From contig NZ_JBEDNQ010000016.1 of assembly GCF_040105385.1 (NCBI RefSeq), positions 38,357-102,356 of the forward strand: a stretch of 64,000 nt of DNA. Direction: 5' to 3'. Every line of letters begins with the position of its first letter. Within the stretch, counting starts at the first letter, position 1. The DNA comes from Pseudonocardia nematodicida (GTDB lineage: Bacteria; Actinomycetota; Actinomycetes; Mycobacteriales; Pseudonocardiaceae). The position numbers and the translations under genes are program-made. Shown here piece by piece: positions 39,888-50,508 of this stretch. A model generated the notes under the pieces. That model did no database searches. It was not told where the DNA came from and saw only the letters and a program-made list of their open reading frames with translations.

Positions 39888-40223
39888 ATGACGTCCCGCA
39901 CGACCACACCCGATGCCGTCCGCGCCGCCCTGCAGGGCGTGAGGTTCCCGGCCGGCAAGGACGAACTGGCCGCCGGTGCCGAACGCAACGAGGCCGACGC
40001 CGCGACCGTCGAAGCGATCCGCGCGGTGCCCGCGGAGGACTACGGGTCGGCGGCCGACGTGGTGGCCGTCGTCGACACGGCCGACGAGTCCGGTGAGGAG
40101 ACCGAGCAGCTCCGCAAGCAGCGGCGGACCGAGCACACGCACAGCAGCCTGTCGGAGGGGACGAAGGACGTCGACCCGGTGAACCCGATCGAGGAGGAGC
40201 TGGGGACCAACCGCAAGAAGTAG
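39888..40223 (+). CDS. DUF2795-type small protein
   Basis: 111 residues from ATG 39888. TPDAVRAALQGVRFPAGKDELAAGAERNEADAATVEAIRAVPAEDYGSAADVVAVV matches the DUF2795 pattern, a helical domain of about 50 residues with FP..KxEL. The C-terminal half is charged and probably disordered, ending in basic residues. DUF2795 genes in actinobacteria are often stress-induced. The function is unknown. It ends directly against the stop of the Bcr-like gene, with no intergenic base. Confidence 0.82.
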   Translation: MTSRTTTPDAVRAALQGVRFPAGKDELAAGAERNEADAATVEAIRAVPAEDYGSAADVVAVVDTADESGEETEQLRKQRRTEHTHSSLSEGTKDVDPVNPIEEELGTNRKK

Positions 40224-41396
40224 TCAGCGGGCCGGGCGGCGGAGCAGGCCCAGCGCGGCCGCGCCGGCGAGGACGGAGACGAGGATCGTCACCGCCATCG
40301 CGACGGCCGTGACCCCGCCCAGCGACACCACCGGCGGGACCACGGCGCCGAACCCGAACTGGGCCAGTCCCAGCACCCCGGACGCCGTCCCGGCCCGCTC
40401 GCGCTGCCCGTCCAGTGCGAGCGCCGTCCCGTTCGGCAGCACGAAGCCGACCGCGGCCACGACCAGGAACAGCGGCACGAGCACCGCCCACACCGACGTC
40501 GCGAACAGCGTCCCGGCGAGCAGCCCGAGCGCGCCGGTCAGCGCGACCGCCACCCCGGCGAGCAGCAGCCGGCGCGGCCCGGTCCGGTCGACCAGCGCGG
40601 CGCTCACCCGGCCCGCGGCGACGATGCCGACCGCGTTGACCGCGAACACCGCGCCGTAGGCCTGGGCGCCGAGCCCGTAGCCGTCCTGCAGGACGTAGCT
40701 GCCCATCGCGATGTAGACGAACATCCCGGTGCAGGTCAGCGACAGCACCAGGGTCGGGCCGAGGAAGCTGCGGTCGGCCGTCACCACGCGGACCGACCGT
40801 GCCGTCGCCGGGAGACCACCGGCCCGGCGCCGGTCGGCCGGCAGCGTCTCCGGCCGGGTCAGCGCGGCGGCGAACAGCACGATCCCGATCGCGGCGAGGG
40901 CCCAGAACAGCCCGCGCCAGTCCGTGATCCGCAGCAGCTGGCTGCCGAGCACCGGCGCGACGACCGGCGCAGCCCCGCTGACCAGCAGCAGCAACGCGAA
41001 CATCCGCGCGGCGGCCGCGCCGTCGTACAGGTCGCGGACCATCGCCCGCGCGCAGACGATCCCGCACGCGCCGGCCAGCCCCCCGAGCAGCCGCAGCACC
41101 AGCAGCAGCTCGATCGACGGGGCGAGCGCGCACAGCGCCGCCGTCACCGCGAACGCGCCGACGCCGATCAGCAGCGGAGCCCGGCGGCCGTACCGGTCCG
41201 ACAGCGGGCCGAACAGCAGCTGCCCGGCGGCCAGCCCGAGCATGCAGACCGACATGGTCGCCTGGCCGAGCGACTCGGTGGTGCCGAGGTCGCGGGTCAG
41301 TGCCGGGAGCGCCGGCAGGTAGAGGTCGAGCGCCAGCGGGCCGAACGCGGTCAGCCCGCCGAGCACCAGCACCTGCGATGCCGGTACCCGGGCCAT
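40224..41396 (-). CDS. Bcr/CflA-family multidrug efflux MFS transporter
   Basis: 390 residues, 12 helices. Motifs: LGGLTAFGPLALDLYLPALPAL (helix 1, Bcr-like), FGPLSDRYGRRAPLLIG (motif A), LRLLGGLAGACGIVCARAMVRDLYDGAAAARMFALLLLVSGAAPVVAPVLGSQL (the characteristic R.MVRD and motif C of Bcr/CflA). Drug:H+ antiporter of the inner membrane, with substrates such as chloramphenicol-like drugs or sulfonamides known for the family. It follows the uppS-YbjN unit on the same strand after 34 nt. Confidence 0.92.
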   Translation of the reverse strand: MARVPASQVLVLGGLTAFGPLALDLYLPALPALTRDLGTTESLGQATMSVCMLGLAAGQLLFGPLSDRYGRRAPLLIGVGAFAVTAALCALAPSIELLLVLRLLGGLAGACGIVCARAMVRDLYDGAAAARMFALLLLVSGAAPVVAPVLGSQLLRITDWRGLFWALAAIGIVLFAAALTRPETLPADRRRAGGLPATARSVRVVTADRSFLGPTLVLSLTCTGMFVYIAMGSYVLQDGYGLGAQAYGAVFAVNAVGIVAAGRVSAALVDRTGPRRLLLAGVAVALTGALGLLAGTLFATSVWAVLVPLFLVVAAVGFVLPNGTALALDGQRERAGTASGVLGLAQFGFGAVVPPVVSLGGVTAVAMAVTILVSVLAGAAALGLLRRPAR

Positions 41397-41430
41397 CAGT
41401 GCCGCCGCTTCGGCTCTCGACCGCCGGGCC

Positions 41431-41832
41431 TCACTCGCTCACCAGCTCCGCGCGCATCGACGACGCCGAGGACACGACCAGCATCAGCAGCGTGCCCATC
41501 GGCTGCTCGTCCAGCCCGGCGGCCGGGAACGCGTAGCGCAGCGTCACGTCCCAGCCGTGCTCGCCGCGGACCACCCGCGGGGTGCCGAACAGCCCCTCGC
41601 CGACCCCCAGCCCCACCCGGGCGGGGATGTCGTCGTCGGGCAGGTCCCACGCGACGACGCAGGTGATGTTGAGGACCGGCAGGCCCTCCTCCAGCTCGGT
41701 GCCCTGCACGACGCACAGCACGCCGCCGTGCGCGAAGGTGAGCGCGCCGTCGTCGTCGACCTGGACGTCGTGGAAGCGTTCCAGCGCGGCCTGCGCGGTG
41801 GCGAGCATCCCGGGGATCACGGTGCCGGTCAC
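41431..41832 (-). CDS. YbjN-domain protein
   Basis: 133 residues from GTG 41832. The T3SS-chaperone-like YbjN fold is suggested by LATAQAALERFHDVQVDDDGALTFAHGGVLCVVQGTE and LPVLNITCVVAWDLPDDDIPARVGLGVGEGLFGTPRVVRGEHGWDVTLRYAFPA. Its start overlaps the uppS stop by 4 nt, so it is cotranslated with undecaprenyl diphosphate synthase. The role is unknown. YbjN proteins are thought to act as chaperone-like or regulatory proteins. Confidence 0.82.
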   Translation of the reverse strand: MTGTVIPGMLATAQAALERFHDVQVDDDGALTFAHGGVLCVVQGTELEEGLPVLNITCVVAWDLPDDDIPARVGLGVGEGLFGTPRVVRGEHGWDVTLRYAFPAAGLDEQPMGTLLMLVVSSASSMRAELVSE

Positions 41833-42617
41833 GGGGCACCCGCCGTGTCGATGGCCCCGCCGAAGCGGCGGTCCCGGCGGGCGTAGATCTCGATCGCCTG
41901 CCAGATGTGCCGGCGGTCGAAGTCCGGGAACAGCGTGTCCAGGAAGACCATCTCGGCGTAGGCGGACTGCCACAGCAGGAAGTTCGACGTCCGCTGCTCC
42001 CCCGACGACCGCACGAACAGGTCCACGTCGGGCATGTCCGGCTCGTCGAGGTACCGGGCCAGCATCCGCTCGTCGATCTTGTCCGGGTTGATCCGGCCCT
42101 CGGCGGCGAGCCGGGCGATCTGCCGGACCGAGTCGACGATCTCGGCGCGGCCGCCGTAGTTCACGCACATCGTCAGATTCAGGACGTCGTTGTGCCGGGT
42201 CTTCTCCTCGGCGACCTCGAGCTCCTTGATCACCGAGCGCCACAGCTTCGGACGGCGGCCCGCCCAGCGGACGCGCACGCCCATCGCGTGCATCTCGTCC
42301 ACCCGGCGCCGGATGACGTCGCGGTTGAAGCCCATCAGGAACCGGACCTCGTCCGGGCTGCGGCGCCAGTTCTCGGTGGAGAACGCGTACGCCGAGAGCC
42401 ACCGCACGCCGACGTCGATGCAGCCGCGCGCGACGTCCATCAAGGACTCCTCGCCGCGCTTGTGCCCCTCGGTGCGGGGCAGGCCGCGGGCGTTGGCCCA
42501 GCGGCCGTTGCCGTCCATCACGAGGGCGACGTGCCGGGGCACCAGCTCCGGCGGGATCACCGGTGGCCGGGCGCCCGACGGGTGCGGCGGAGGGGGCTGG
42601 AACGGCACGTACCGCAC
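41829..42617 (-). CDS. uppS: Isoprenyl transferase (undecaprenyl diphosphate synthase type)
   Basis: 262 residues. cis-Prenyltransferase motifs: VPRHVALVMDGNGRWANARGLPRTEGHKRGEESLMD (catalytic Asp in MDGNGRWA), WLSAYAFSTENWRRSPDEV, NYGGRAEIVDSVRQIA and DLFVRSSGEQRTSNFLLWQSAYAEMVFLDTLFPDF. It makes the polyprenyl carrier for cell-wall synthesis. It sits downstream of recO in the usual actinobacterial era-recO-uppS order and is coupled to the YbjN gene. Confidence 0.95.
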   Translation of the reverse strand: MRYVPFQPPPPHPSGARPPVIPPELVPRHVALVMDGNGRWANARGLPRTEGHKRGEESLMDVARGCIDVGVRWLSAYAFSTENWRRSPDEVRFLMGFNRDVIRRRVDEMHAMGVRVRWAGRRPKLWRSVIKELEVAEEKTRHNDVLNLTMCVNYGGRAEIVDSVRQIARLAAEGRINPDKIDERMLARYLDEPDMPDVDLFVRSSGEQRTSNFLLWQSAYAEMVFLDTLFPDFDRRHIWQAIEIYARRDRRFGGAIDTAGAP

Positions 42618-42654
42618 CCTACGTCCGCGGAGACCGGGCGCCGCCGCGGGAGGC

Positions 42655-43038
42655 TCAGATGCGGAACTTCTCGTCCGGCTCCTCGCGGTGCGGCCACGCC
42701 GGCACGTCCGGGTCGTCGAGGCGCTCCATCGTCTCGCGCAGCTCGCGCATGCCCCGGTGCCCGCGGACCCGGTCCTGCTCGGTCAGCGACTCGCCCTCGT
42801 CGGGGCGGATCACCGGCAGCATCGGGATGCCCGACCAGGATCCGTCCTCGGTCAGGGCTCGGACCTGGCGCATAGCACGGGTCGGTCCGTCCTGCGGCGA
42901 CTCCGGCAGCGCCTCGGTCCGCACCGGGATCTGCTGGGTGGGCGGCACCGGGATGCGTTGCGTCGCCGCGGGGAGCCTGCGGGTCCGCTCGGTCGTGCCG
43001 TCGCTGTCCGCCGGGGTCTGGGGTCGGGTCACGAGCAC
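42655..43038 (-). CDS. Low-complexity hypothetical protein between recO and uppS
   Basis: 127 residues, Pro/Arg/Glu-rich with no hydrophobic segment. Repeating IPVPPTQQIPVR-like stretches are followed by an acidic C-terminal half (PDEGESLTEQDRVRGHRGMRELRETMERLDDPDVPAWPHREEPDEKFRI). Start around GTG 43038 is uncertain. The frame keeps the strand and codon bias of the operon, so it is probably real, but no family or function is recognised. It is likely disordered. Confidence 0.55.
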   Translation of the reverse strand: MLVTRPQTPADSDGTTERTRRLPAATQRIPVPPTQQIPVRTEALPESPQDGPTRAMRQVRALTEDGSWSGIPMLPVIRPDEGESLTEQDRVRGHRGMRELRETMERLDDPDVPAWPHREEPDEKFRI

Positions 43039-43123
43039 CTCTCCGTCGGCGGGGCCCTCAGGCCCCCTCGATCATGGGAGATCGTAACGACGTGATCGTC
43101 CGGTTGCCCCGTGGAAGCCCGGA

Positions 43124-44023
43124 TCACCCGGCGGAGTCGGTGGGTGTCGCGCGAGCCGCGACCGGCGGCGGACCGGTGGTCACAGGAGGTACGGCGGAAC
43201 CGTCCGTCGGTGATCGCGGACCGTCCGGCGCCCCGATGTCAGCGGCCATGATCGGCTCCGGGGCGGTCGGGAGCGTCCGCCGGAGCCGGCCCTGCCGGTC
43301 CACCAGCGGCAACGACCGCAGCTGCCGTTCCAGGTGCCACTGCAGGTGCGCCGCGACCAGGCCGCTCGCCTCCCGCCGGCTCGCCGCGACCGACGCGTCG
43401 GCGGTGTCCCAGTCGCCGTGCAGCAGCGCGTCCAGCAGCGCCACCGTCTCCGCGGCCGGGGTGACCGACCCCGGCGGCCGGCACCGCGGGCACACCATCC
43501 CACCGCCGGCGACGGTGAAGGACCGGTGCGGACCCGGCGTGGCGCAGCGCGCGCAGTCCGACAGCGACGGCGCCCACCCGGCGTGGCTCATCGCCCGCAG
43601 CAGGAACGCGTCGAGCACCAGGGCCGGTTCCCGCACCCCGTCGGCGAGCGCGCGGGTCGCGCCGAGCAGCAGCAGGTACACCCGCAGCGCGGGCTCGCCC
43701 TCCTCGGACACCAGCCGGTCGGCGGTCTCCAGGATCGCGCACCCGCAGGAGTACGCCGACCAGTCCGCGACGACGGCGGGGGCGAACGCGTCGACGGTCT
43801 GCGCCTGGGTGACGACGTCGAGCGTGCGGCCGGTGTAGCACTGCACGTCGACGTGGTTGAACGGTTCCAGTCGGGCACCCCAGCGGGACCGGGTGCGGCG
43901 CACGCCCTTCGCGACGACCCGGATCTTGCCGCGCTGCTTGGTCAGCATGGTGATGATCCGGTCGGCCTCGCCGAGCTTCTGCACGCGCAGCACCACACCG
44001 GTGTCGCGGTACAGCTGGGCCAT
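43124..44023 (-). CDS. recO: DNA repair protein RecO
   Basis: 299 residues. N-terminal OB fold: LYRDTGVVLRVQKLGEADRIITMLTKQRGKIRVVAKGVRRTRSRWGARLEPFNHVDVQCYTGRTLDVVTQAQ. The helical C-terminal domain carries a zinc site (DCARCATPG...GGGMVCPRCRPPG). The last 45 residues are a Pro/Ala-rich tail. RecO loads RecA in the RecFOR recombinational repair pathway. It lies 10 nt after era. Confidence 0.95.
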   Translation of the reverse strand: MAQLYRDTGVVLRVQKLGEADRIITMLTKQRGKIRVVAKGVRRTRSRWGARLEPFNHVDVQCYTGRTLDVVTQAQTVDAFAPAVVADWSAYSCGCAILETADRLVSEEGEPALRVYLLLLGATRALADGVREPALVLDAFLLRAMSHAGWAPSLSDCARCATPGPHRSFTVAGGGMVCPRCRPPGSVTPAAETVALLDALLHGDWDTADASVAASRREASGLVAAHLQWHLERQLRSLPLVDRQGRLRRTLPTAPEPIMAADIGAPDGPRSPTDGSAVPPVTTGPPPVAARATPTDSAG

Positions 44024-44033
44024 GGGAGGAAGT

Positions 44034-44927
44034 CTAGAACCCCAGCTTGCGCAGCTGCTTCGGATCCCGCTGCCAGTCCTCGGCGATCTTCACGTGCAGG
44101 TCGAGGTGCACCTTCGTGCCCAGCAGCTTCTCGATCTGCCGGCGCGCGTCGGTACCGACCTGCTTGAGCCGGGCCCCGCCGCGTCCGATCACGATGCCCT
44201 TCTGGCTGGACCGCTCGACGTAGATGATCGCGTAGATCTCGAGCAGGTCCTTCTTCTCGATCGTCTCCTCGACGACGACGGCGATCGAGTGCGGCAGCTC
44301 GTCCCGCACACCCTCCAGGGCGGCCTCCCGCACCAGCTCGGCGACCAGGACGTCCTCGGGCTCGTCGGTCAGATCACCGTCCGGGTAGAGCTGCGGGCCC
44401 GCCGGCAGCTGGGCGACCAGCAGGTCCGAGAGCAGCTGCACCTGGAACCCGGACTGCGCGCTCGTCGGCACGACCTCCGTGAAGTCCATCAGCGCGGACA
44501 CCTCGGTGAGCCGCTCGGCGACCTGCTCGGGGCGGGCGACGTCGGTCTTGGTGACGATCGCGATCACCGGGGTGTGCGCGGCCACCTTGCGCAGCTCCTC
44601 GGCGATGAACCGGTCCCCCTTCCCGACCTTCTCGTTCGCCGGCACGCAGAACCCGACGACGTCGACCTCGGCCCAGGTCTCGCGCACCACGTCGTTGAGC
44701 CGGGACCCGAGCAGCGTCCGCGGCCGGTGCAGGCCCGGCGTGTCGACCAGCACGATCTGCGCGTCCTCGCGGTGCACGATGCCGCGGATCGCGTGCCGGG
44801 TGGTCTGCGGCCGCGACGAGGTGATCGCGACCTTCTGCCCGACCAGCGCGTTGGTCAGCGTGGACTTGCCGGCGTTCGGCCGGCCGACGAAGCAGGCGAA
44901 GCCGGACCTGAAGCCGGGCGCCGTCAC
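44034..44927 (-). CDS. era: GTPase Era
   Basis: 297 residues. GTPase motifs G1 (GRPNAGKSTL), G3 (VLVDTPGLHRPR) and G4 (TKTD), then the C-terminal KH domain with EIYAIIYVERSSQKGIVIGRGGARLKQVGTDARRQIEKLLGTKVHLDLHVKIAEDWQRDPKQLRKLGF. It assists 30S subunit maturation by binding 16S rRNA. Its ATG overlaps the lhgO stop by 4 nt, which ties it to an upstream metabolic gene. Confidence 0.96.
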   Translation of the reverse strand: MTAPGFRSGFACFVGRPNAGKSTLTNALVGQKVAITSSRPQTTRHAIRGIVHREDAQIVLVDTPGLHRPRTLLGSRLNDVVRETWAEVDVVGFCVPANEKVGKGDRFIAEELRKVAAHTPVIAIVTKTDVARPEQVAERLTEVSALMDFTEVVPTSAQSGFQVQLLSDLLVAQLPAGPQLYPDGDLTDEPEDVLVAELVREAALEGVRDELPHSIAVVVEETIEKKDLLEIYAIIYVERSSQKGIVIGRGGARLKQVGTDARRQIEKLLGTKVHLDLHVKIAEDWQRDPKQLRKLGF

Positions 44928-46159
44928 GCGGAGTCCGCCCCGAGCCGGGTGAGGATCTCGCGGCCGATCGGCAGCGCGGCGGTCGCGGCCGGGGACGGCG
45001 CGTTCAGCACGTGCAGGATCGAGCCCGCCCCACCGGCGCCACCGGGTCCCGGCTGGTCGAGGAACAGGAAGTCGTCGACCAGCGTGCCGTCGGCCTTGAC
45101 CGCCTGCGCCCGGACGCCCGCGCCGGCCGGGTGCAGGTCCTCGGCCTGCACGTCGGGCAGCATCCGCTGGATCTGACGGACCATCGCCTTGCGCGACAGC
45201 GACCGCTGGACCTCGCCGATGCCGTAGCGCCAGTGCGTCCGCGCGACCTTGAGCATGCCCGGGTAGGTGAGCGTGCCGAGCAGCTCCTTCGGCTTGATCG
45301 TGCCCCAGGAGTAGCCCTCCCGGGCCATCGCCAGCACGGCGTTCGGGCCGGCGTGCACGTGGCCGTCGATGCCGCGGGTGGCGTGCACCCCGAGGAACGG
45401 GAACGCCGGGTCGGGCACCGGGTAGATCAGGCCGCGGACCAGCGACGCCGCCCGCTCGGAGAACCCGGAGTACTCACCGCGGAACGGGACGATCCGCACG
45501 CCCGGGTCCGCCCCGGCCATCGTCGCGAGCTCGTCGCAGCGCAGGCCGCCGCAGACCACGACCCGCTTCCCGAGCAGGTCGCCGCGCTGGGTCCGCACGA
45601 CGACGTCGGCCGGCCTGCGGGCGAACCCGGTGACGGTGCGGCCCAGGTGCACCTCGCCGCCCTGCTTCTCGACCAGCTCGCCGAGCTTCTCCGCGATCGA
45701 GCGGTAGTCGCAGATGCCGGTGGACGGCACCCACAGCGCGGCCAGGCCGCGGACGTCGGGCTCGTGCTCGCGCATCCCGTGCTCGTCGAGCCGGTGGTTC
45801 TCGACGCCGTTGGCGTCGCCGCGCCGAGCGAGCTCGTCGAGCCGGGGCAGCTCCTCGGGCTCGGTGGCGACGACGAGCTTGCCGCACACCTGGTGCGGGA
45901 GCTCGTGCTCGCGGCAGAACGCGACGGTCTCCGCGCAGCCGGCCACCGCGAGGCGGGCCTTGTAGCCGCCGGGGGCGTAGTAGAGCCCGGAGTGGATGAC
46001 GTTGGAGTTGTTCCCGGTCTGGTGGTTCGCCAGCCGCATCTCCCGCTCGACGACGGCGACCGAGAGGCCCGCGTTCGTCGCGGCGTAGGCGGTGGCGAGA
46101 CCGACGATGCCGCCACCGACGACGACCAGGTCATAGGACGGGGTGGGGGGCAGGCTCAT
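44924..46159 (-). CDS. lhgO: L-2-hydroxyglutarate oxidase
   Basis: 411 residues. The FAD-binding motif is YDLVVVGGGIVGLATAYAATNAGLSVAVVERE, then the family-specific NHQTGNNSNVIHSGLYYAPGGYKARLAVAG, STGICDYRSIAEKLGE, VVVCGGLRCDELA and IVPFRGEYSGF (DAO superfamily, LhgO subgroup). It oxidises L-2-hydroxyglutarate to 2-oxoglutarate and passes electrons to the quinone pool. It is inserted between the CBS-domain gene and era with 4-nt overlaps on both sides, an unusual place for a dehydrogenase. Confidence 0.93.
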   Translation of the reverse strand: MSLPPTPSYDLVVVGGGIVGLATAYAATNAGLSVAVVEREMRLANHQTGNNSNVIHSGLYYAPGGYKARLAVAGCAETVAFCREHELPHQVCGKLVVATEPEELPRLDELARRGDANGVENHRLDEHGMREHEPDVRGLAALWVPSTGICDYRSIAEKLGELVEKQGGEVHLGRTVTGFARRPADVVVRTQRGDLLGKRVVVCGGLRCDELATMAGADPGVRIVPFRGEYSGFSERAASLVRGLIYPVPDPAFPFLGVHATRGIDGHVHAGPNAVLAMAREGYSWGTIKPKELLGTLTYPGMLKVARTHWRYGIGEVQRSLSRKAMVRQIQRMLPDVQAEDLHPAGAGVRAQAVKADGTLVDDFLFLDQPGPGGAGGAGSILHVLNAPSPAATAALPIGREILTRLGADSA

Positions 46160-47589
46160 GCTCGGTCCTTCATGCTCGTGGCCTCGGGGTGCGCGTCAGC
46201 AGGTTCGTTCGGGTCGCCCATCACCGCGGCCGGAACGTCGTGTCCCTGCGAGTCGGACGGCTCGCCCTCCTCGGCCGGATCCAGCGGGCTGACCAGCACC
46301 GCGGTGATCCGGACCCGGCCGCGGGCGTCCTTGCCGCCCTCGCCCTGCAGCCGCAGCAGTCCCTCGACCTCGGCGGTCGCGCCGGGCAGCGGCACCTTGC
46401 CGAGCCGCTGCGCGAGCAGCCCGCCGACGGTGTCGACGTCCGCGGACTCCAGGGCCTCGCGCAGCTCGTCCTCCCGCGGGGTGCCGCGGAAGCGACCCGC
46501 GAACAGCTCCTGCAGGTCCTCGACCGGCAGTCGCGCCGCGACCCGGAACGCACCCTCGTCGGCCTCCGCGACCTCGGGGATCTCCTCGGCGTCGTACTCG
46601 TCGGTGATCTCCCCGACGATCTCCTCGAGGATGTCCTCGATCGTCACGACGCCCGCGGTGCCGCCGTACTCGTCGACCACGACGGCCATGTGGTTGCGGG
46701 TGCGCTGCATCTCCCGCATCAGCTCGTCGCTGCGCTTGGAGTCGGGCACGAACGCGGCGGACCGGATGATCTCGGGCAGGCTGCGCTGCGGGGCGCCGCC
46801 GCGCTCGACGTCGTCCCGGGCCCGGATCAGGTCCTTGAGGTAGGCCACGCCGATCACGTCGTCGATGCCGTCGCCGAGCACCGGGATCCGCGAGTAGCCG
46901 CTCTTGAGCGCCAGCCGCAGCACCTTGTCGACCGGGGTGTCCCGCTCGGCCCACACGACGTCCGGACGCGGCACCATGATCTCCCGGACCGGGGTCTCCC
47001 CCAGCTCGAACACCGAGTGGATCATCTTGCGCTCGCCCTCGTCGACCACGCCGCGGTTGCTGGCCATGTCGACGAGCTCGCGCAGCTCGATCTCGGTGGA
47101 GAACGGGCCTTCCCGGAACCCGGGGCCCGGGGTGATCGCGTTGCCGAGCAGGATCAGCAGCTTCGCCAGCGGCGACAGGACCGTGCCCAGCGCACGCACC
47201 GGTCCGGCGAGCGCCAGGCCGATCCGGTACGGGTGCTGCCGGCCCAGGGTGCGGGGCCCGACGCCGACCAGCACGTAGCTGGCCAGCACCATGATCACGC
47301 CGGTGATCAGCAGGCCGATCCACGGCGAGGAGAACAGCGGAGCCAGCGCCACGGCGAGCACGATGATCGCGGCGACCTCGCAGATCACCCGCAGCAGCAT
47401 CAGCAGGTTGACGTGCTTCGGCCGGTCGGCGACCACGGCGGCGAGCGCGCGCCCGCCGCCCCGGCCGGACCGCACGACCTCCTCGACCCGGGCGCGCGAG
47501 ATCGACATCAGGGCGGAGTCCGCGGCCGCGGACACCCCGGCGACCAGCACCAGCCCGACAGCGGTGGCGATGAGCCAGACGGTGGTCAC
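46156..47589 (-). CDS. CNNM/CorC-type membrane protein of the ybeY-era operon
   Basis: 477 residues from GTG 47589. The DUF21 membrane domain (IATAVGLVLVAGVSAAADSALMSISRARVEEVVRSG; LLMLLRVICEVAAIIVLAVALAPLFSS; WIGLLITGVIMVLASYVLVG) is followed by CBS domains (EIMVPRPDVVWAERDTPVDKVL; YGGTAGVVTIEDILEEIVGEITDEYD) and the CorC_HlyC domain (FRVAARLPVEDLQELFAG...TVGGLLAQRLGKVPLPG). This third CNNM-type protein in the window sits in the conserved ybeY-CBS-era order. Function probably in Mg2+/Co2+ handling. Confidence 0.92.
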   Translation of the reverse strand: MTTVWLIATAVGLVLVAGVSAAADSALMSISRARVEEVVRSGRGGGRALAAVVADRPKHVNLLMLLRVICEVAAIIVLAVALAPLFSSPWIGLLITGVIMVLASYVLVGVGPRTLGRQHPYRIGLALAGPVRALGTVLSPLAKLLILLGNAITPGPGFREGPFSTEIELRELVDMASNRGVVDEGERKMIHSVFELGETPVREIMVPRPDVVWAERDTPVDKVLRLALKSGYSRIPVLGDGIDDVIGVAYLKDLIRARDDVERGGAPQRSLPEIIRSAAFVPDSKRSDELMREMQRTRNHMAVVVDEYGGTAGVVTIEDILEEIVGEITDEYDAEEIPEVAEADEGAFRVAARLPVEDLQELFAGRFRGTPREDELREALESADVDTVGGLLAQRLGKVPLPGATAEVEGLLRLQGEGGKDARGRVRITAVLVSPLDPAEEGEPSDSQGHDVPAAVMGDPNEPADAHPEATSMKDRA

Positions 47590-47593
47590 GTCG

Positions 47594-48139
47594 TCAGCGC
47601 TCCGGCTCGTCCTCGAAGCCGGCCGCGCCGAGCAGCCGGTCGTCGCTGCGCTTCTGGGCGTCCCGGGCCGCGGCCTGGGCCCGGTCCGAGCGCCAGCGCA
47701 CCAGCAGCCGGTTCTGCAACGCGAACATCTCGCGCTCGTCCTCCGGTTCGAGGTGGTCGTAGCCGAGCAGGTGCAGGATGCCGTGCACGGTCAGCAGGTG
47801 CAGCTCGTCGGCCAGGGTGTGCCCGGCCTTCTTGGCCTGGTCCCGGGCGAACGCCGGGCACAGCACGACGTCGCCCAGCAGCGACGGCCCCAGGTCCGGG
47901 GCATCCGGACGGCGGCCGTCCTCGGCCACCGAGTCCATCGGGAACGCCATCACGTCGGTGGGGCCCGGCTCGTCCATCCAGCGGACGTGCAGCTCCTCCA
48001 TCGCGTCCAGCGGAACCGCGGTGACGGCCAGCTCGGCCGCCGGGTTCACCTTCATGGCATCCAGCGCGTACCGGGCGACCGAGGCGATCTGTGCCTCGTC
48101 GATCGCGACCCCGGACTCGTTGACGACCTCGATACTCAC
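47594..48139 (-). CDS. ybeY: Endoribonuclease YbeY (rRNA maturation factor)
   Basis: 181 residues. The catalytic zinc motif is LTVHGILHLLGYDHLEPEDEREMF (H-x3-H-x5-H), and the substrate region includes MDEPGPTDVMAFPMD. YbeY acts in 16S rRNA 3'-end maturation and ribosome quality control. The C-terminal extension of about 35 residues (RWRSDRAQAAARDAQKRSDDRLLGAAG) is basic. It lies between phoH and the CNNM gene in the standard order. Confidence 0.94.
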   Translation of the reverse strand: MSIEVVNESGVAIDEAQIASVARYALDAMKVNPAAELAVTAVPLDAMEELHVRWMDEPGPTDVMAFPMDSVAEDGRRPDAPDLGPSLLGDVVLCPAFARDQAKKAGHTLADELHLLTVHGILHLLGYDHLEPEDEREMFALQNRLLVRWRSDRAQAAARDAQKRSDDRLLGAAGFEDEPER

Positions 48140-48208
48140 GCCGCCGGCGCCCCGTCCCCACCTGTCTCGTCCATCAGATCGAGCCCAGGGTAGACGGGGC
48201 CACCGACA

Positions 48209-50407
<2,199 letters not shown>

Positions 50408-50508
50408 GAGTGTGATCGCCTGCCTCGAGATGTCGCCGGATCGGTTCGGATGAGGATGGTACCGGTGAAACGCCCGGGCACACCCGCCGATTCCGGGCGA
50501 GCCGGACG

